DNA of 64,000 nt from Taxillus chinensis (GCA_023512835.1 CM042088.1:42246271-42310270), one strand, 5' to 3'; counted from the stretch's first letter, positions 26,396 through 38,778 are shown. Notes: generated by a model not told the origin, from the letters alone. Program-made: numbers and translations.

Positions 26396-26493
26396 TTAAG
26401 CAGTAGTTCCAATAGATCCCTGCGCTTGTGCAGCCTTCGCTCTCCCTTCCAGAACATCTTAAGCAAAAGTAGCATAAGAAGTCTGATCCCGAG
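26396..26493 (-). pseudogene. Unassigned terminal-exon fragment with in-frame stop
   Basis: On the minus strand, after a plausible acceptor (ATATAG at 26494-26499), a frame reads ARDQTSYATFA, then a TAA stop (26461-26459), then DVLEGRAKAAQAQGSIGTTA and a final stop. It looks like the C-terminal exon of a protein-coding gene in which a CAA codon became TAA. I do not recognise the family, and the upstream exons are not visible. Confidence 0.3.
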
Positions 26494-27271
26494 CTATATT
26501 ATACAGGTAAACTAGATAAACTGACATTTCCCCAAGACAGAAAAGGTAACGAAATTTGTATACCACCAAACCAGGAAATAAGCTCAGGCCAGGAAATGAA
26601 AGACAAAATAGTTTTACAACATAGTCCAGTAAAAAAAAATCAATGGAGCATTATTCTGCGAGAATGTCAAAGGACAATGTGCATAATTTTCAGAGTTGGG
26701 CTGTTATTCAATTTATTGTGAAGCTTTGCATTTTGTTGTTTTTCTACTTCATTATATTTGGGGACCTTAATTTGGGATTATTTTACAGTTTCCCTTCATA
26801 AGTTCGGAAATATTTAGGCTTGTACTGGACTTATTGGGATAGCTTATGGCTTTGATAAAAATTACAGTTTGGCCTTCTTTTCTATCTTCCTCCTCTTTTC
26901 TCTGCTGCCTTTGTGCATCATAAACACTGCAGTCAGCAGTCAGTAAAAAAAAAAATCAAGCCCTAAATTTCTCCAACACAATAGATCGACCAAAATGCAA
27001 AACAAAACCCAGATAACCAGCTGGCAAAATCAACCATATGAACAAGCTTATATGTTCCACAATATTGTGTAATTTGCTTCAGACACATATTCCAGAACCT
27101 CAGTTTGTAAGGAAATCTGTACGTACCAGAAACGAAGTGAGAGCCATGACACCAGGAAATAAAGTTAGATTCCTAACTATACATAAATGACATTAGATAA
27201 CGAATTATGCCTAAATAAAGTAATTAAATTGAAAGCAAACCTAAAGAAAAATCATCACTTTACTGGATGAA

Positions 27272-28109
27272 AAACTTCAACACAATAACTTTGTGAGGCT
27301 TCTGGGTGGTTGCATTGAGAAGGATGAAAAACTCCTTGTTTACGAGTACATGGCCAATAGCAGTCTTGATGCAGTTCTGTTGGGTACCCTCCCTCCTTTC
27401 CTAACCACTTTTTCTTTTTACTCACAAGGTTGATGATATCCTCGGAAATGACCCTTTACCCAATGTGCTAAGCAACATTTGTTATAGATTTTCTAGAGTA
27501 AACAAATTTAATGCATTACCATATCTCTGACTTTCATTTCCCTTAAGGTAGATGAAAAGAAATCTCAAAACTTTGGGTAGTTTGTACGTTCAAACATTGT
27601 GAATGGAATTGCTAAAGGCCTTCTTCTCTATCTGCATGAGGACTCAAGGCTCAAAATAATCCATAGGGATTTGAAGGCAAGTAACGTTTTATTGGACGAT
27701 GAGATGAATGCAAAAATGTCAGATTTTGGCACTGCAAGGATAGTTGGTGTCAACCAAATGGAAGATTCTACAGACCAAGTTATTGGTACTTAGTGAGTCA
27801 CTTTCCCACTAACCCTGTATCCCTATCCAACACATATCATTTGCTTAATGTTCAAATTTTTACATTATATGCAAATGAATTTACTTCAAGCAACATTTGA
27901 AAAGGTTCAACCTTCGCTATTCTCGACTGTTGAGTGATACATGCATGGTACCGGAGGATGCAATGGATGGCTTATTCTCAGTGAAGTCTAATGTTTATAG
28001 CTTTGGTGTTCTATTGTTAGAGATCTTGAGTGGAAAAAAGATTAGCAAATTCCATCACCAAGAGCATGACGAAGGCCTCCTACGTTTTGTGGGTGTATTT
28101 TTTATATGA
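27272..28109 (+). pseudogene. Receptor-like kinase fragment (CRK/DUF26-kinase type)
   Basis: Kinase pieces occur in genomic order with intron-like gaps. [20 protein letters not shown]...[16 protein letters not shown] is at 27272-27381. [20 protein letters not shown] with SDFGTARI is at 27599-27793. [20 protein letters not shown] with [11 protein letters not shown] is at 27950-28050. HRDLK and DFG are present, but the ATP-binding loop, VAVK lysine and the whole ectodomain are missing. The activation-segment GTYGYMAPE is broken: GT then a stop, and VPE without its lead. It is a truncated pseudogene of a cysteine-rich or related receptor-like kinase. Confidence 0.8.
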
Positions 28110-29398
28110 TCATGTTTAGGTTTATGTTCTAGTTCTACTGTTTTGAACTATGATGAAAATTTATGCAGAAACTGACAAAATGTTAGGCGGGAGGTTTTTA
28201 TTTTAAATAAAATGAGATTGGGTTGGCTAGGACATACTAGATGAGTGGAGCCGAAGGCCATACTTTGACAGAGGAAGAAGCTTCACGTCAAAGGAGAGCT
28301 TGGACGACCATGCTTCATTGTTCTATCTTACGCCGCCTCCAAGGTAGAAGGAGCAAAGTGGATTGAGGCGTCGGATGCTACACTTTGGACTTAGTTATTT
28401 TTGTAACATAAATTGAACTTATTCTAGAGGTGCTTGATGTAATTTACATTTGAACATTTGTTTGTCTGTTTATTGGATTGAATAACTCTTTTTTTATTTT
28501 TATGTCTAATGTTTTCAATATAACGGCTGAAAGATCATTCTCGATGGAACCGAAGTCTAATAATCTCTTAAATCTAATATCAAGAGCAAAGGATATTTGG
28601 GATGAGGGGGAGATCAACACATATCAGCAAGTAAACTAAGATATGATAGAAATGAAATCAACCTTAAAACATTATCTCCTTAGCTATATTCCCTATCTCT
28701 CCAATTCATCTTAGTTATATTTCTTTGTTTTATTTTATTTATTAAAACAAAACTTAAATTAGCATTTTTAGACAAAATCAATGCTATGTTGCAAAGTACT
28801 TTTCACAATAAATTCAAGCATATGGGTCAGATCGATTCTGACTCTTTTTTAGAAGTTAAAAAAAAAAAAACCATTTTTCAACGAGCAAGAGGCAGACCTC
28901 CCTGAGCGACTTTCTGAGTGGTCATGTTGTCGGCTTCGGCGACTACGGTCAGTTTCCCACAGCTTATATGGCTTCGAGTCATGCATGCTTCCTCCATGTC
29001 ACGCATATGTTATCTGCCGTTTGTTCCAAATCGAAGATATAGTCACTTTTTGTTTTTCTATTTGTTGTTTTTTTGTTTTGGCCATTCAATTGATTGATTA
29101 TACAGCCCATCAAGATGAAGAGGAAGAGGAATAGGAGGTGTCGTCAAAAGGTGGATCGTTTAAGCATTTTGCCAAATGAAATTCGTGTTTCTATATTATC
29201 TTCCTAGTGCCCAATCCAAGACTGGTTTTTCCGCAAACAATAATCCAAGTACTTAATATCACATCTTGTGTACCATTCAAGGGCATCACAACAGGAGTAA
29301 GATGCATTTGTGAGCAGGTCTTAGATCAGTCTGCCAATTCTATGACGACGACAAACACATATACCCTCTCACATAGGCTCACATGAATGTTTTAGCAG
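28110..29398. other. Unassigned sequence with an F-box scrap
   Basis: No gene is recognised. A segment at 28190-28390 reads without clear homology. A short F-box-like piece at 29115-29207 is listed separately. Poly-A near 28859-28870 has no clear owner. Confidence 0.4.
29115..29207 (+). pseudogene. F-box N-terminal fragment
   Basis: The frame starts with a basic stretch MKRKRNRRCRQK and continues VDRLSILPNEIRVSILSS before a stop. It matches the start of plant F-box/FBD-LRR proteins (D.LS.LP.E....ILS.L) but ends before the second half of the F-box. A short relic, not a working gene. Confidence 0.5.
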
Positions 29399-29973
29399 AA
29401 ATTATAGGAACAGGGCCGCTCAAATTGTTGTAGGACAAGTCACTGAAATAATAGAGCACCAGATGCAAGCACATTATTCAGATTCAAATTAGACCAGTGA
29501 GCAAATTGTTTGAAAGATCCAACTGCTGCACCCTTGAGAGATTCCCAACAGCTGGAGGGATTGACCCGGTTATGTTGCTATGCTGCAAAAGCCTGTGAAT
29601 TGGGGTAGAACAACACTACACAAAATTACAAACACGCACACACACACACACACACACACAAAAAAACCCCATATGCTAAATCAATTATTCAGGAAAAAAC
29701 ACAAACGAGTTGTGTTTGTATACATATCTATATATATTTTGAAACTTACAGGCTAATGACAAAACCTGTTGAAGAGCTAGTCAACACCATAGCCCAGTTA
29801 CACGGATCGTCAGAATTCCCATCCCAGTTCTCAAGATCATTGTGAGGATCGGAGACCGATGCTTTAAACCCCATCAAAGCTTGAATTGAAACCCACAAAC
29901 CAAAATTAAAGATCAACCCAATAATAATAATAATAATTAAAAACAGTAAGCATTTGATTTCAGTCACCTTCAT
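29399..29973 (-). pseudogene. LRR receptor kinase 5' fragment (NIK/LRR-II type)
   Basis: Minus-strand exon-like pieces match the ectodomain start of NSP-interacting kinases. From an ATG at 29973 there is a hydrophobic leader, then VSIQALMGFKASVSDPHNDL, ENWDGNSDDPCNWAMVLTSS and VISL, with a splice donor near 29750. After a gap, LLQHSNITGSIPPAVGNLSR then VQQLDLSNNLLTGLI lie at about 29595-29480, and DLSYNNLSGPVPIISAKTF at about 29455-29399. Stops separate the LRR pieces, internal LRRs are missing, and no transmembrane or kinase segment follows. The leader frame is open further upstream (to 30243), so the start is uncertain. Confidence 0.75.
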
Positions 29974-32900
29974 AGTTCTCGCCTTCATAGAACGGGCAAA
30001 CATGCAGAGGAAAATTAAAAAGTGGAGATCACATTTTATGGGTTTTCTTAATTCTATTGCCATTGCATTTTTAAAAAGAAACAAGAAAACGGAGAGGCCC
30101 AGAAAAAAGTGAAACACTGGCATGTGGATGGGTGCTGTTGATGAATCAGGCAAGGGAATGAAATTTGAAGTGAGCAGAGCAGAACAGTTGTTCAAGTGCG
30201 TTTGTGTTTTTTGTTGTTTGAAAGCAAAGTTGTTCAAGCCCACCCACGCCCACTTGGTCGGCGTGCCTGAAAAAGCAGTGCTTGAAAATTTGTAACTGCA
30301 CAGTCACAGAGGATCCTTGCCCCGTCCGAATATGCATAATTATTATAATGGAAGGAAAAGTTTATTGGTATAGGAATTGAATTATTAGTATGAATAATTT
30401 GTTTTTAAATAAATAATATAATTTAATAGTAATAAACGTGTCCTGCGCAGTTTAGCGGGCAGTACTCCGCGAAAAAAGGGACGGATCACGGATGAGATAA
30501 AAGGGGCGGCGGCAGCCACCACCCAACTACAGAATAATAATATTTTTTAAAAAAAAATAATAATATAAAAATGTAACATACGATGTGACGGTACAACCAG
30601 GAAGGTTGAGGATTGTTTGTTGTTTGTGTGTTTTAAATGAACATAGGTTGGTTGTGTTGAAATTTGGTGGGTGGTTTAAACATAAAAAGAGCTCTGTAAT
30701 AATTTTACTGGGGTGGTGTCTCAATCGACTTAAAAAGAGCTCTGTAATAATTTTGTTTTAGAATAAAAACTCTGTTTCGATAGGAAGAAAAATAGACTTT
30801 GTTTCAGGCATTCTCGTCTTTGTAATCTAATGATCCACTCAATGATGTCGGGCCACTAATCATGCAGATGCACTGCTTTAGAGAGACCCCAACTATGATT
30901 TCCTTTGGACAATATGGCTTTTTCCAGCTCGGTCGGAATTTAAACTTTTCACAAAAAAAAAAAAAAAACCCTGATGATGGGTAAGTTCACCATGGAAAAT
31001 GAATTCAAACTTTGTTGGGAAGTAGAGGAACCTAAGGAGGATGGAAAGCTGAGATTTGGGTGCTTGTATGGATCAAACAGTACCTTCAATCAAAGTCCTC
31101 CACCACACCACACCACACCACACCACATGTATATGATGGTATGTGCTCCTTTAAGCTGCATTTGTGTTGTGACTGCAACAGGAAGGGGGCAAAATGAAGG
31201 GAGGAGAGGAAAAAAGGCCACCATTTTCATCATTGCAAATTGACTTGGAGCTTAAGCAGAACCCCACCACTTGTCACCAGATGAAAAAAAATTTAAAATT
31301 TGGTTACTGATCTCGTGATGGTGGCAATTCAACAAGGGAGCAATCACACTCAGTCGTCAACCTGCTCTCAGCAGCCAACCCGGGCAGTTGGGGAACTTTG
31401 GCAATTAATTGCATTCTGAGATCTCGGTGCGTATGAGTTTTTTTTACTCTTTATATATATGTGTATGTATATACAGGCATAACGTGCTTCAGCACATGGG
31501 GGTGGGGATCAAATAGTCTACCAACATTTTATGCTTATTAGATGAGCAAGTTTTCTACATCACGAGATGAAGAATTTTAGAAGTAGATAATAAAGTGTTC
31601 TGGCATTAATGTGTTGTGAAACTCTTCCTCGTGCTATATAATTCATCTAACAAAATAACAAAGGAAAAAGAAGAAGCGTCATGCATTAATCCACTTGCAA
31701 TTTCATAAGAAAATTTTTATACATTAACAGTAAGTTGGTTATTATGGACAGACCCTAAAATCCTTTCACATGCCCATAATGAAAGAAATTTTGTTTAAAG
31801 AGCTATTTATCATTATCTCTTAAAATAATCAAAACATTAATAGTTTCATAATCCTTTGGAAAACAATAAAAAGGAAAAAAAACTATGTTTTATCGTTGGT
31901 AACCTTAAAAATTTTCATATAGAAAATATGTCATGGAATTTTTTGTACTTTTTTCTTTTTGTTCCAATTTGATTCACTTTGCTCAACTCCATATGTCCGT
32001 AAAATATACCAAAACACCACGAATATAAAATAACTTTAATAACAATTAAAACATGCAAAACACTTTAGGACAAATCAAAAATAGGAGATGAAACATAAGT
32101 TAACAATCTATATAAAATACGCTCATTATAATTATGTCTAAAGAGTTGTGACTTTAATAATCTTATTCTCAAGTCTTTCTTAGAGATTTCGTAAGTATAA
32201 ATTCCTATTTTTATGTATTCATTATTTCAAACATTTTTTTAAAGAGTAAATTATTTCACAATTGAAGTGAATAATAAGTTTGAATGTTTTGATGGTATTA
32301 TTTCTTTTCTATGCATAACTATACGGCTAACTGAGTTTTTGGTAACACATAGCCTTGTTTTTACTATTTTTTAGAGCAAATGTCCAATCATACTTATTTG
32401 GTAGGTAACAACCCTAAATTATTTTGAGATTTTAATTTTTGAGCCAAAATCTAGTACGATCACCAAAGGCCAGTAAGCACTAAAAATAGGTAATGATAAT
32501 ACTCGTCCACTGCTATAATTGTTTTCCCAAACTTGAATACACTATTATAACTCTAATTTCAAAAACTAATTACACCAATTACCAACCTAGTCAACTTTTA
32601 AGTAAAATTACCAATTCTCCATTTTTCTACCTTGGTACCCAAAAGACAACAATAGAACCACTAAATGTACTAAAATTATATTCCAATAATGACTGCTCTA
32701 GTTGATCGTAAGGATTTTGTAACCAACATGGTTTACCTTCTTTCATGTCCTATTGTGTTAGTTTATATATTATACATTATATATAAACATACGTGTTTGG
32801 TGTAGTTTGTAGTTTTTTTTTCCTGAGAATACAAACACTGAATTTCCTAAATTTTTTTAAAAAATTATACATTTTAAAATATTTTCAAAATATACGTTTT

Positions 32901-33721
32901 AATTAAAAACTTTAGCAAACTATACTTTTATTAGGTTATTTTTTTTGAAATTTAAAAAATCAAGGAAATAAAAATAAAAATTTATTAAAATTTTTAGCTA
33001 AAATATATAAATATTTAACGTGCATTTGACTATATGACTTGTCATTGAAAAAAAAGTCTTTTTATGAAAACTTTTTTTTCATAAATTTATAATAAAATTT
33101 AAATTATAATTATATTCACATAATGTGTGTTTGATCAGTTGGTTTGGTTTGTTTTTTTTGTTTTTTTTTTGTTTTTTTTCGAAAGAAAAACATCCAATTT
33201 ACACTCCGATAAACTGGTTGGATGGATGATGTGAAAGACACTAGTCTTTTGACTTTCACAGGCCATTTCTTGATGATGTCCATCTCCATCTCCTAGGCCA
33301 TAACTGTGGGTGTGTGTATATATATATACACACACGCACACACTAGAGAGAGCCCTACACACCCACTCCCCTCATCATCCATCCTATTCGTTGTGTTGTG
33401 TGTCTCTGCCGTCCATGTTCCTTCATCTCTGCCCATTTTTTTTTATCTGAAATCCCGTCCTCCGATCACTAAACGACGTCGTATAGTCCTCTTCCTCCCA
33501 CACCCTCTATTAGACCTCGGGTTCTCTGTTCTCACTCTCTCTATCCTGGTAACACCCATTTCGTAATTCAATTTCCGAATTTGTGTTGTGCCCATGAAAA
33601 GTTGAACTTTGTTTTATTTACCTAGCTACTTCACTTGTGTTTGGTTGTAGAATTCAAGCTGGCTCAGCTCATTTTCCCTCTTCCATAGCCTTGATAAATA
33701 ATAAATAAACACCCCCACAGC
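29974..33721. other. Intergenic, no credible gene
   Basis: AT-rich sequence. It includes a duplicated AAAAAGAGCTCTGTAATAAT (about 30685-30705 and 30731-30752) and a CACCACACCACACC run near 31103-31126. A small frame at 30974-31243 has no recognisable domain. The last 400 bases (from about 33300) are pyrimidine-rich and probably belong to the NIP5;1 promoter and 5' UTR, with a possible UTR intron donor at 33548 (CTG|GTAACA) and acceptors near 33650 or 33720. Confidence 0.45.
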
Positions 33722-33727
33722 ATGTAA
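33722..33727 (+). promoter_or_regulatory. ATGTAA 'AUG-stop' minimal uORF upstream of NIP5;1
   Basis: The hexamer ATGTAA (context ACAGCATGTAACTC) lies 92 bases before the NIP5;1 start codon, in what should be 5' UTR. In Arabidopsis NIP5;1, AUGUAA elements in the leader stall ribosomes under high boron and trigger mRNA decay. Presence, order and spacing are seen here; conserved function is inferred. One caution: CACAG just before it could be a splice acceptor, in which case the element would be at the start of the UTR exon. Confidence 0.65.
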
Positions 33728-33818
33728 CTCTTTTGCTCTATACTTCTGATCTTATTATACCAAGAAAAAACCAAAAAAAAACAACAAAAATTGGTCATTT
33801 GGGAAGGAAATAGAGATC

Positions 33819-36800
33819 ATGAAGGGTACGGCGGAGTTTGAGGCGGGAACGCCGCCAGCGACGCCGGGGACGCCGGGCGGGCCGCTGTTCTCGACGGTGC
33901 GAATCGACTCGCTGTCGTACGATCGGAAGTCAATGCCGCGGTGTAAGTGCTTGCCTATGGGTGGCGGCGATCCCACTTGGGGCCACCCGTCTCACACGTG
34001 CCTCACGGATTTTCCGGCGCCGGACATATCGCTTACCCGCAAGGTAATTTGTGTGTTTTGTTTTAAATATATATATATATATTTATATTTATATTTATAT
34101 ACTTTAACTCTTTAAGAATATACATGACAGATTTTCCAAATTTGACTCTTTCACTTAACCCATAAAGGTTAATAACAAAAGAAATAAGAAAATAGATCTA
34201 CAAGCGGTTTAGACGACGCATGCTCGCGTGTGCTGCACACATGGGTTACATTGCCAATCCATCACTCTTTCGTAGTAAACTTTTTGGCTTTTGGGGTTTT
34301 CCACAAATCATCATCACGCGCATATCATATTATAGTACAATTGGCTTCATCCAAGTCACCGAGACATACCACTTTGGTTGTCCACTCGTGACTCGTGTAT
34401 TATTTAGTTTTATATGTTTGAATCACTTTTCATCATAAATAATAATCAAATGTGTATTAATAATATATGTTAATGGTAGAATATTTTTCATGGTAGAGTG
34501 AGGTGTGACATACGTACATACATAATTGATCATTTCTATTGCTCGTTTCATATTGGAAGGATGCCCCAGTGAAAAACCAGGATGCATCAATTTCTTCTTA
34601 AAAAACCAGTGAAAAAAAAAAAAAAAAAAAGAAAAACATTCTCTACCTAAGCACGAGAGCTTCATCCTTTTATGGGATCAGTCTATTTAAGTCATGTAGT
34701 GAAATTTTTATGATACGAAGAAACATGCCAACCTATTTTATGAAGTGAATTTTAGAGTACCCCCATATATATACCACATGGGATCACGATTCCCGTGAAT
34801 AACCTTAGCAATATGATAGCATATAGATCAGTAAAGAATAATTAAATAAATTTATTATTATTATTTAAATAATATTATATGACAAGGTTGCAAATAGCAT
34901 TTTGGTGAATTTATGTCACAATTGCTAGTCATTTTATATATTTTGAATTTTGATCTGTTGACTTTGTAATAAATCATTTTATATGACCTAATTTTTAGTA
35001 GAGTATATAACTTTTCAATATAGTTGAAGGCTTTATCTATTTAATAATAATATTTTATTTTAAAATATTATATTCTTCAAAGAAATTTATTTGTTATATT
35101 GACGTTTATATTAACTTGTAATAAATTATATTATACAACCTATTCTTTAATGAAGTTTATAACTTAGCGGCTGAAAATTTATACCTATTTAATAATAGTG
35201 CTTATTTTACAAACAGTGTATTCTCAAAAGAATATTATTTATTTCAATTAAAGCTTGAGCGGCATTAGTGGATGGATGTCGGCATGATTTTGTCGGAATT
35301 TCAGTTTGGACACTCCCCTAATAAAGCAATTCAACTTTTCATGAATAATGCATATATGTTGCACTTGTTTTCGAAATGATGTTGTTTTGGATTAAAATTA
35401 TTTCGTTTTGATTAATATTTTTTTAACGAGAGATTGCTGTCATGCAACGCAAGTCCCCAATAAATAAGAGGGGGGAGGTAGCCACGTACACCTTTTGCTA
35501 TTTTGGCTTATGGGTTGTTCTATACGTACGATTATGCTTTTGAATGAAACAGTAATTAACAGAGTTATTATTAACTCGAGCTAGGTTTGATTTAAATGAA
35601 TGGATTTTATTTAACTTTTGTAATTTGGAGCCCAAAACAAGTTTCAGGGTAGGTTTTAATTAAGTTTTAGTAAAAAAGAGTTTATATTAGGTTTTTAAAA
35701 TAAAAATTAGAGAGATAATTTTCATATTTAGAGGATTAATATTCATGTTTAAATAATCTCCTAAAAAAGATGAAAATATGGAGCTTGCAGATGCTCTTAG
35801 GCAATGTTTGAAGATTCTTTGGGATGGATTTGTTTGAACTCATCTCACTTAGTTCATTTAAGTTTTACATATAAAATTAATAAAATAATTTTTATAAGTA
35901 AATTAATTTATATAATAATATAAGATTGTTAAGTTTGAGCTGATTTAGCTTACTTAAAAATACGCTCTTGTCTAAAAGAGCTCAATTTTTGGCAAGTTGA
36001 ACCGAACTGAAATAGAGCAGTTGAACTCATTACCATCCCAGTACAATTCGTGGAAGAGTGACTTTTAAAAAAAAAAAAAAAAAGGTGTCCTGTGTCCTCA
36101 AAGTGGACAAATTCTGAACTTACCAGCCTACGAGCCAAATGATTTTGGTTAATGTGTTGCTAAACACAGGTTACCCATATTCAAGTCGGGTGATCCAACA
36201 TAACATCATACTTTCTCATGGTATGATCACCATGTGTGTTTTAACGTAATGTGCGTGTAGCTTTAATGCTATTTCAATTTAAACCGTTACTAAACTTTTT
36301 CAATGTTCAAATAATTTGTTGGAGTTTCGGTCACTGCATTGATGAACCAAAAATTTGAGCTTATTATATGTTGAGATATAACCTTGTCGTGTATTGGTCC
36401 CATCCTTTTCTTGTAATTAAACTGACCACTCCTTTGGATGTGGGGAGCGTCTCTTATATTTTAATATTAAAGAAAGGTAAAATGATGATTCTGTTTTGAG
36501 AATTCTTAACATCAAAAGTTTCCAATACTTATGTAAGAAAGTCTTTATATTTATATAATTCTTAAAATTTAATCAGCGAATTAACATAAAAAATAAATAA
36601 ATAAAGTGCATATGAAAGAAAGTCAACTGTTATGGTCAAACGTGGTGGGTCACTTGGCTGTCTATAGTCTTGCCTTTGCTTTATGGGTTAGTCACTCGCA
36701 CTCAACTTCACCATCCAACAACGCCAGATCAATAAATTACGATATTGTATGGACCAGGGGAGAGCTGACCACCTACCCCATCATCATAACTTCACGCTTG

Positions 36801-38118
36801 AGCCTATGAAATATGACGCTACGCTTTCTTAATACGGACACGGATCCTCTGCGGCATGATCTGGTGCTGTTGATCTTAGAGGATCCATTTCTAAGAGCAT
36901 TAATATTAATTTTTTAATTTTTTTTTAAATTTTATAGATTTAAATTATTTTTTATTTTATATATAAAGATATATCATAATAAACATTTTAAATTACTTTT
37001 TATATTATTAAAATAATATTTTATATTATTTTAAATTTAATAACAATTTGTTTATAATTTAATATAAAGTAAAAATAAATATTAGAAAAACATAAAAGAG
37101 AGAGGTAATTAAATTTTTTTTATATATTATTTAATATATTAAAAAGAGTTAAAAGACTAAAAATGATTTTTTTAACTTTTTTTCATTTTAATTAATGCAT
37201 TCTTTTGAATTGTGATGGTATGGCGCACTTATTTTTCGAATTAATGATGTTTTTTAATTAGGTCTAAGATAATAGTCAGGTAATTAATTGTCCATTTATT
37301 ACAAGATGAAATTTAAAGTACATTTAATTTATTTTACATTAAAAAAGTAATAAAAGTAAGCTTTTATGCCCAAAAAATAGTATGCGAAATAAGTATTATT
37401 TTATAGTATAAGAATTGTCGGCAGCCGCCTCAAGCGAAATTAGTACAAATAAAAACAATGTATTGTGAGAAAAAAGGAGAAAGCTACCTATAAATTATTG
37501 GTTATTGTTTAAGTACGAGTTATATATGGGTGTATTAATGTAATGCAAATTATGCAATATGCATGCATGCAGGTTGGAGCAGAGTTTGTGGGGACGTTCA
37601 TTCTGATATTCTCGGCAGCGGCAGGTCCCATAGTGAACCAAAAGTACCACGGGGCGGAGACTCTGATCGGCAACGCGGCCTGCGCGGGGCTGGCGGTGAT
37701 GGTCGTGATCCTATCCACCGGCCACATCTCCGGCGCCCACCTCAACCCGTCCCTCACCATCGCCTTTGCCGCGTTGCGCCACTTCCCGTGGGTCCAGGTC
37801 CCTGCCTACATCGCCGCCCAGGTCTCCGGCTCCCTCTGCGCCTCCTTTGCCCTCAAGGCCGTCTTCAACCCCTTCCTCGACGGCGGTGTCACCGTCCCCT
37901 CCGTCTCCCATGCCCAAGTCTTCGCCATCGAGTTCGTCACCACCTTCATTCTCCTCTTCGTTGTCACTGCCGTGGCCACCGACACTAGAGCGGTAATTGC
38001 ATATATATATATGGTTCTCCGTTCTCAATTATTAATATTATTACCATAGGATCGATCTTCATCTGTTTATGCATGGTCCAGTACGTCCATAAATAATGGT
38101 GAAAATTACGATCGAGTT

Positions 38119-38149
<31 letters not shown>

Positions 38150-38580
38150 TTTTTATTATTATTTCTCGACCGTTGCAACTCTAAGCCTTGGTTTGGTTTC
38201 GATGGTATTATTAAATATTAATTAGCGCAGGTAGGAGAGTTAGCTGGTATCGCAGTGGGAGCTACTGTCATGTTAAATATTCTCGTGGCAGGGTTTGTAT
38301 TGCTCTATATATCCTTTTTATTTGGTGACAGATCGATAATAAGGAATTAAAATACTTGCCCTTTTTAATACTTTGGCGTGGCAGGAACACTAGCGGCGGT
38401 TCCATGAATCCAGTTCGGACAGTAGGCCCAGCTGTAGCAGCTGGGAACTACAGAGGCCTATGGATTTACCTATTGGCTCCCACACTCGGGGCCCTTGCAG
38501 GAGCTGGCGCCTACACGCTGGTGAAGCTTCAGGGCGATGAGACAGCGCCAGCACGCCAGGTCCGGAGCTTCCGGCGCTAG
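33819..38580 (+). CDS. NIP5;1: Boric acid channel, aquaporin subfamily NIP (4 exons)
   Basis: Nodulin-26-like intrinsic protein that moves boric acid into root cells at the plasma membrane under low boron. Exons: 33819-34043, 37573-37992, 38231-38292, 38385-38580; introns 3.5 kb, 238 bp and 92 bp; all junctions are GT-AG and the product is 300 residues. The N-terminus has TPP/TPG/TPG (residues 11-20) and CKCLPM, both typical of NIP5;1. Pore motifs are [20 protein letters not shown] (NPS instead of NPA) and [10 protein letters not shown] (NPV), the NIP5;1 signature, with the filter arginine after NPV. The protein ends QVRSFRR. VAGNTSGG replaces the usual AGPSTGG beside exon 4, a small local change. 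Exon 2 is strikingly GC-rich at third positions, so false frames open on every strand. The ATGTAA element upstream fits boron control. Confidence 0.95.
34044..37572 (+). other. NIP5;1 intron 1 (3.5 kb)
   Basis: AT-rich intron without a coding remnant that I can recognise. It contains AT tracts near 34064-34100, a poly-A run at 34612-34631, a poly-A run at 36068-36083, and a dispersed AT-rich repeat at 36890-37205. Confidence 0.7.
36890..37205 (+). repeat. Dispersed AT-rich repeat, copy 2 (in NIP5;1 intron 1)
   Basis: Shares TTTATAGATTTAAATTATTT with copy 3 and TATATTATTAAAATAATATT with copy 4. The left end (GAGCATTAATATTAA) and right end (TTAATTAATGCATTC) look like imperfect inverted repeats. 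No coding capacity. Confidence 0.6.
38107..38165. repeat. (TTC)n microsatellite in NIP5;1 intron 2
   Basis: About a dozen CTT/TTC triplets near 38117-38148 are followed by T/A-rich triplets. Intronic. Confidence 0.85.
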
Positions 38581-38729
38581 GAGCTGGTGGCAGCTGTGTG
38601 ATATATAAAGCCAAGCCGTGTATAATATTGAACTTATTTGAGGGTGGGTGGGAAGGAGGGGCATGTTACATGTATGATATGGTATGGAAAATGCATGTGT
38701 TGTTCTTTGTTTGGCGTGTTGTAAATTGA

Positions 38730-38763
<34 letters not shown>

Positions 38764-38778
38764 ACTCACACACACATA
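38730..38778. repeat. (CT)n and (CA)n microsatellite downstream of NIP5;1
   Basis: CT repeats interrupted by TTTC run into CACACACA, about 150-200 bases after the NIP5;1 stop, probably within the 3' UTR. Confidence 0.85.

Noticed and set aside
30974..31243. 89-residue frame MMGKFTMENEF...
   Set aside because: Ends in low-complexity CCACA repeats and has no homology I can recognise; could not be supported as a gene.
37509..38614. Arg/Pro-rich and Gly-rich frames overlapping NIP5;1 exons
   Set aside because: They are by-products of the GC-rich third positions in the aquaporin exons.
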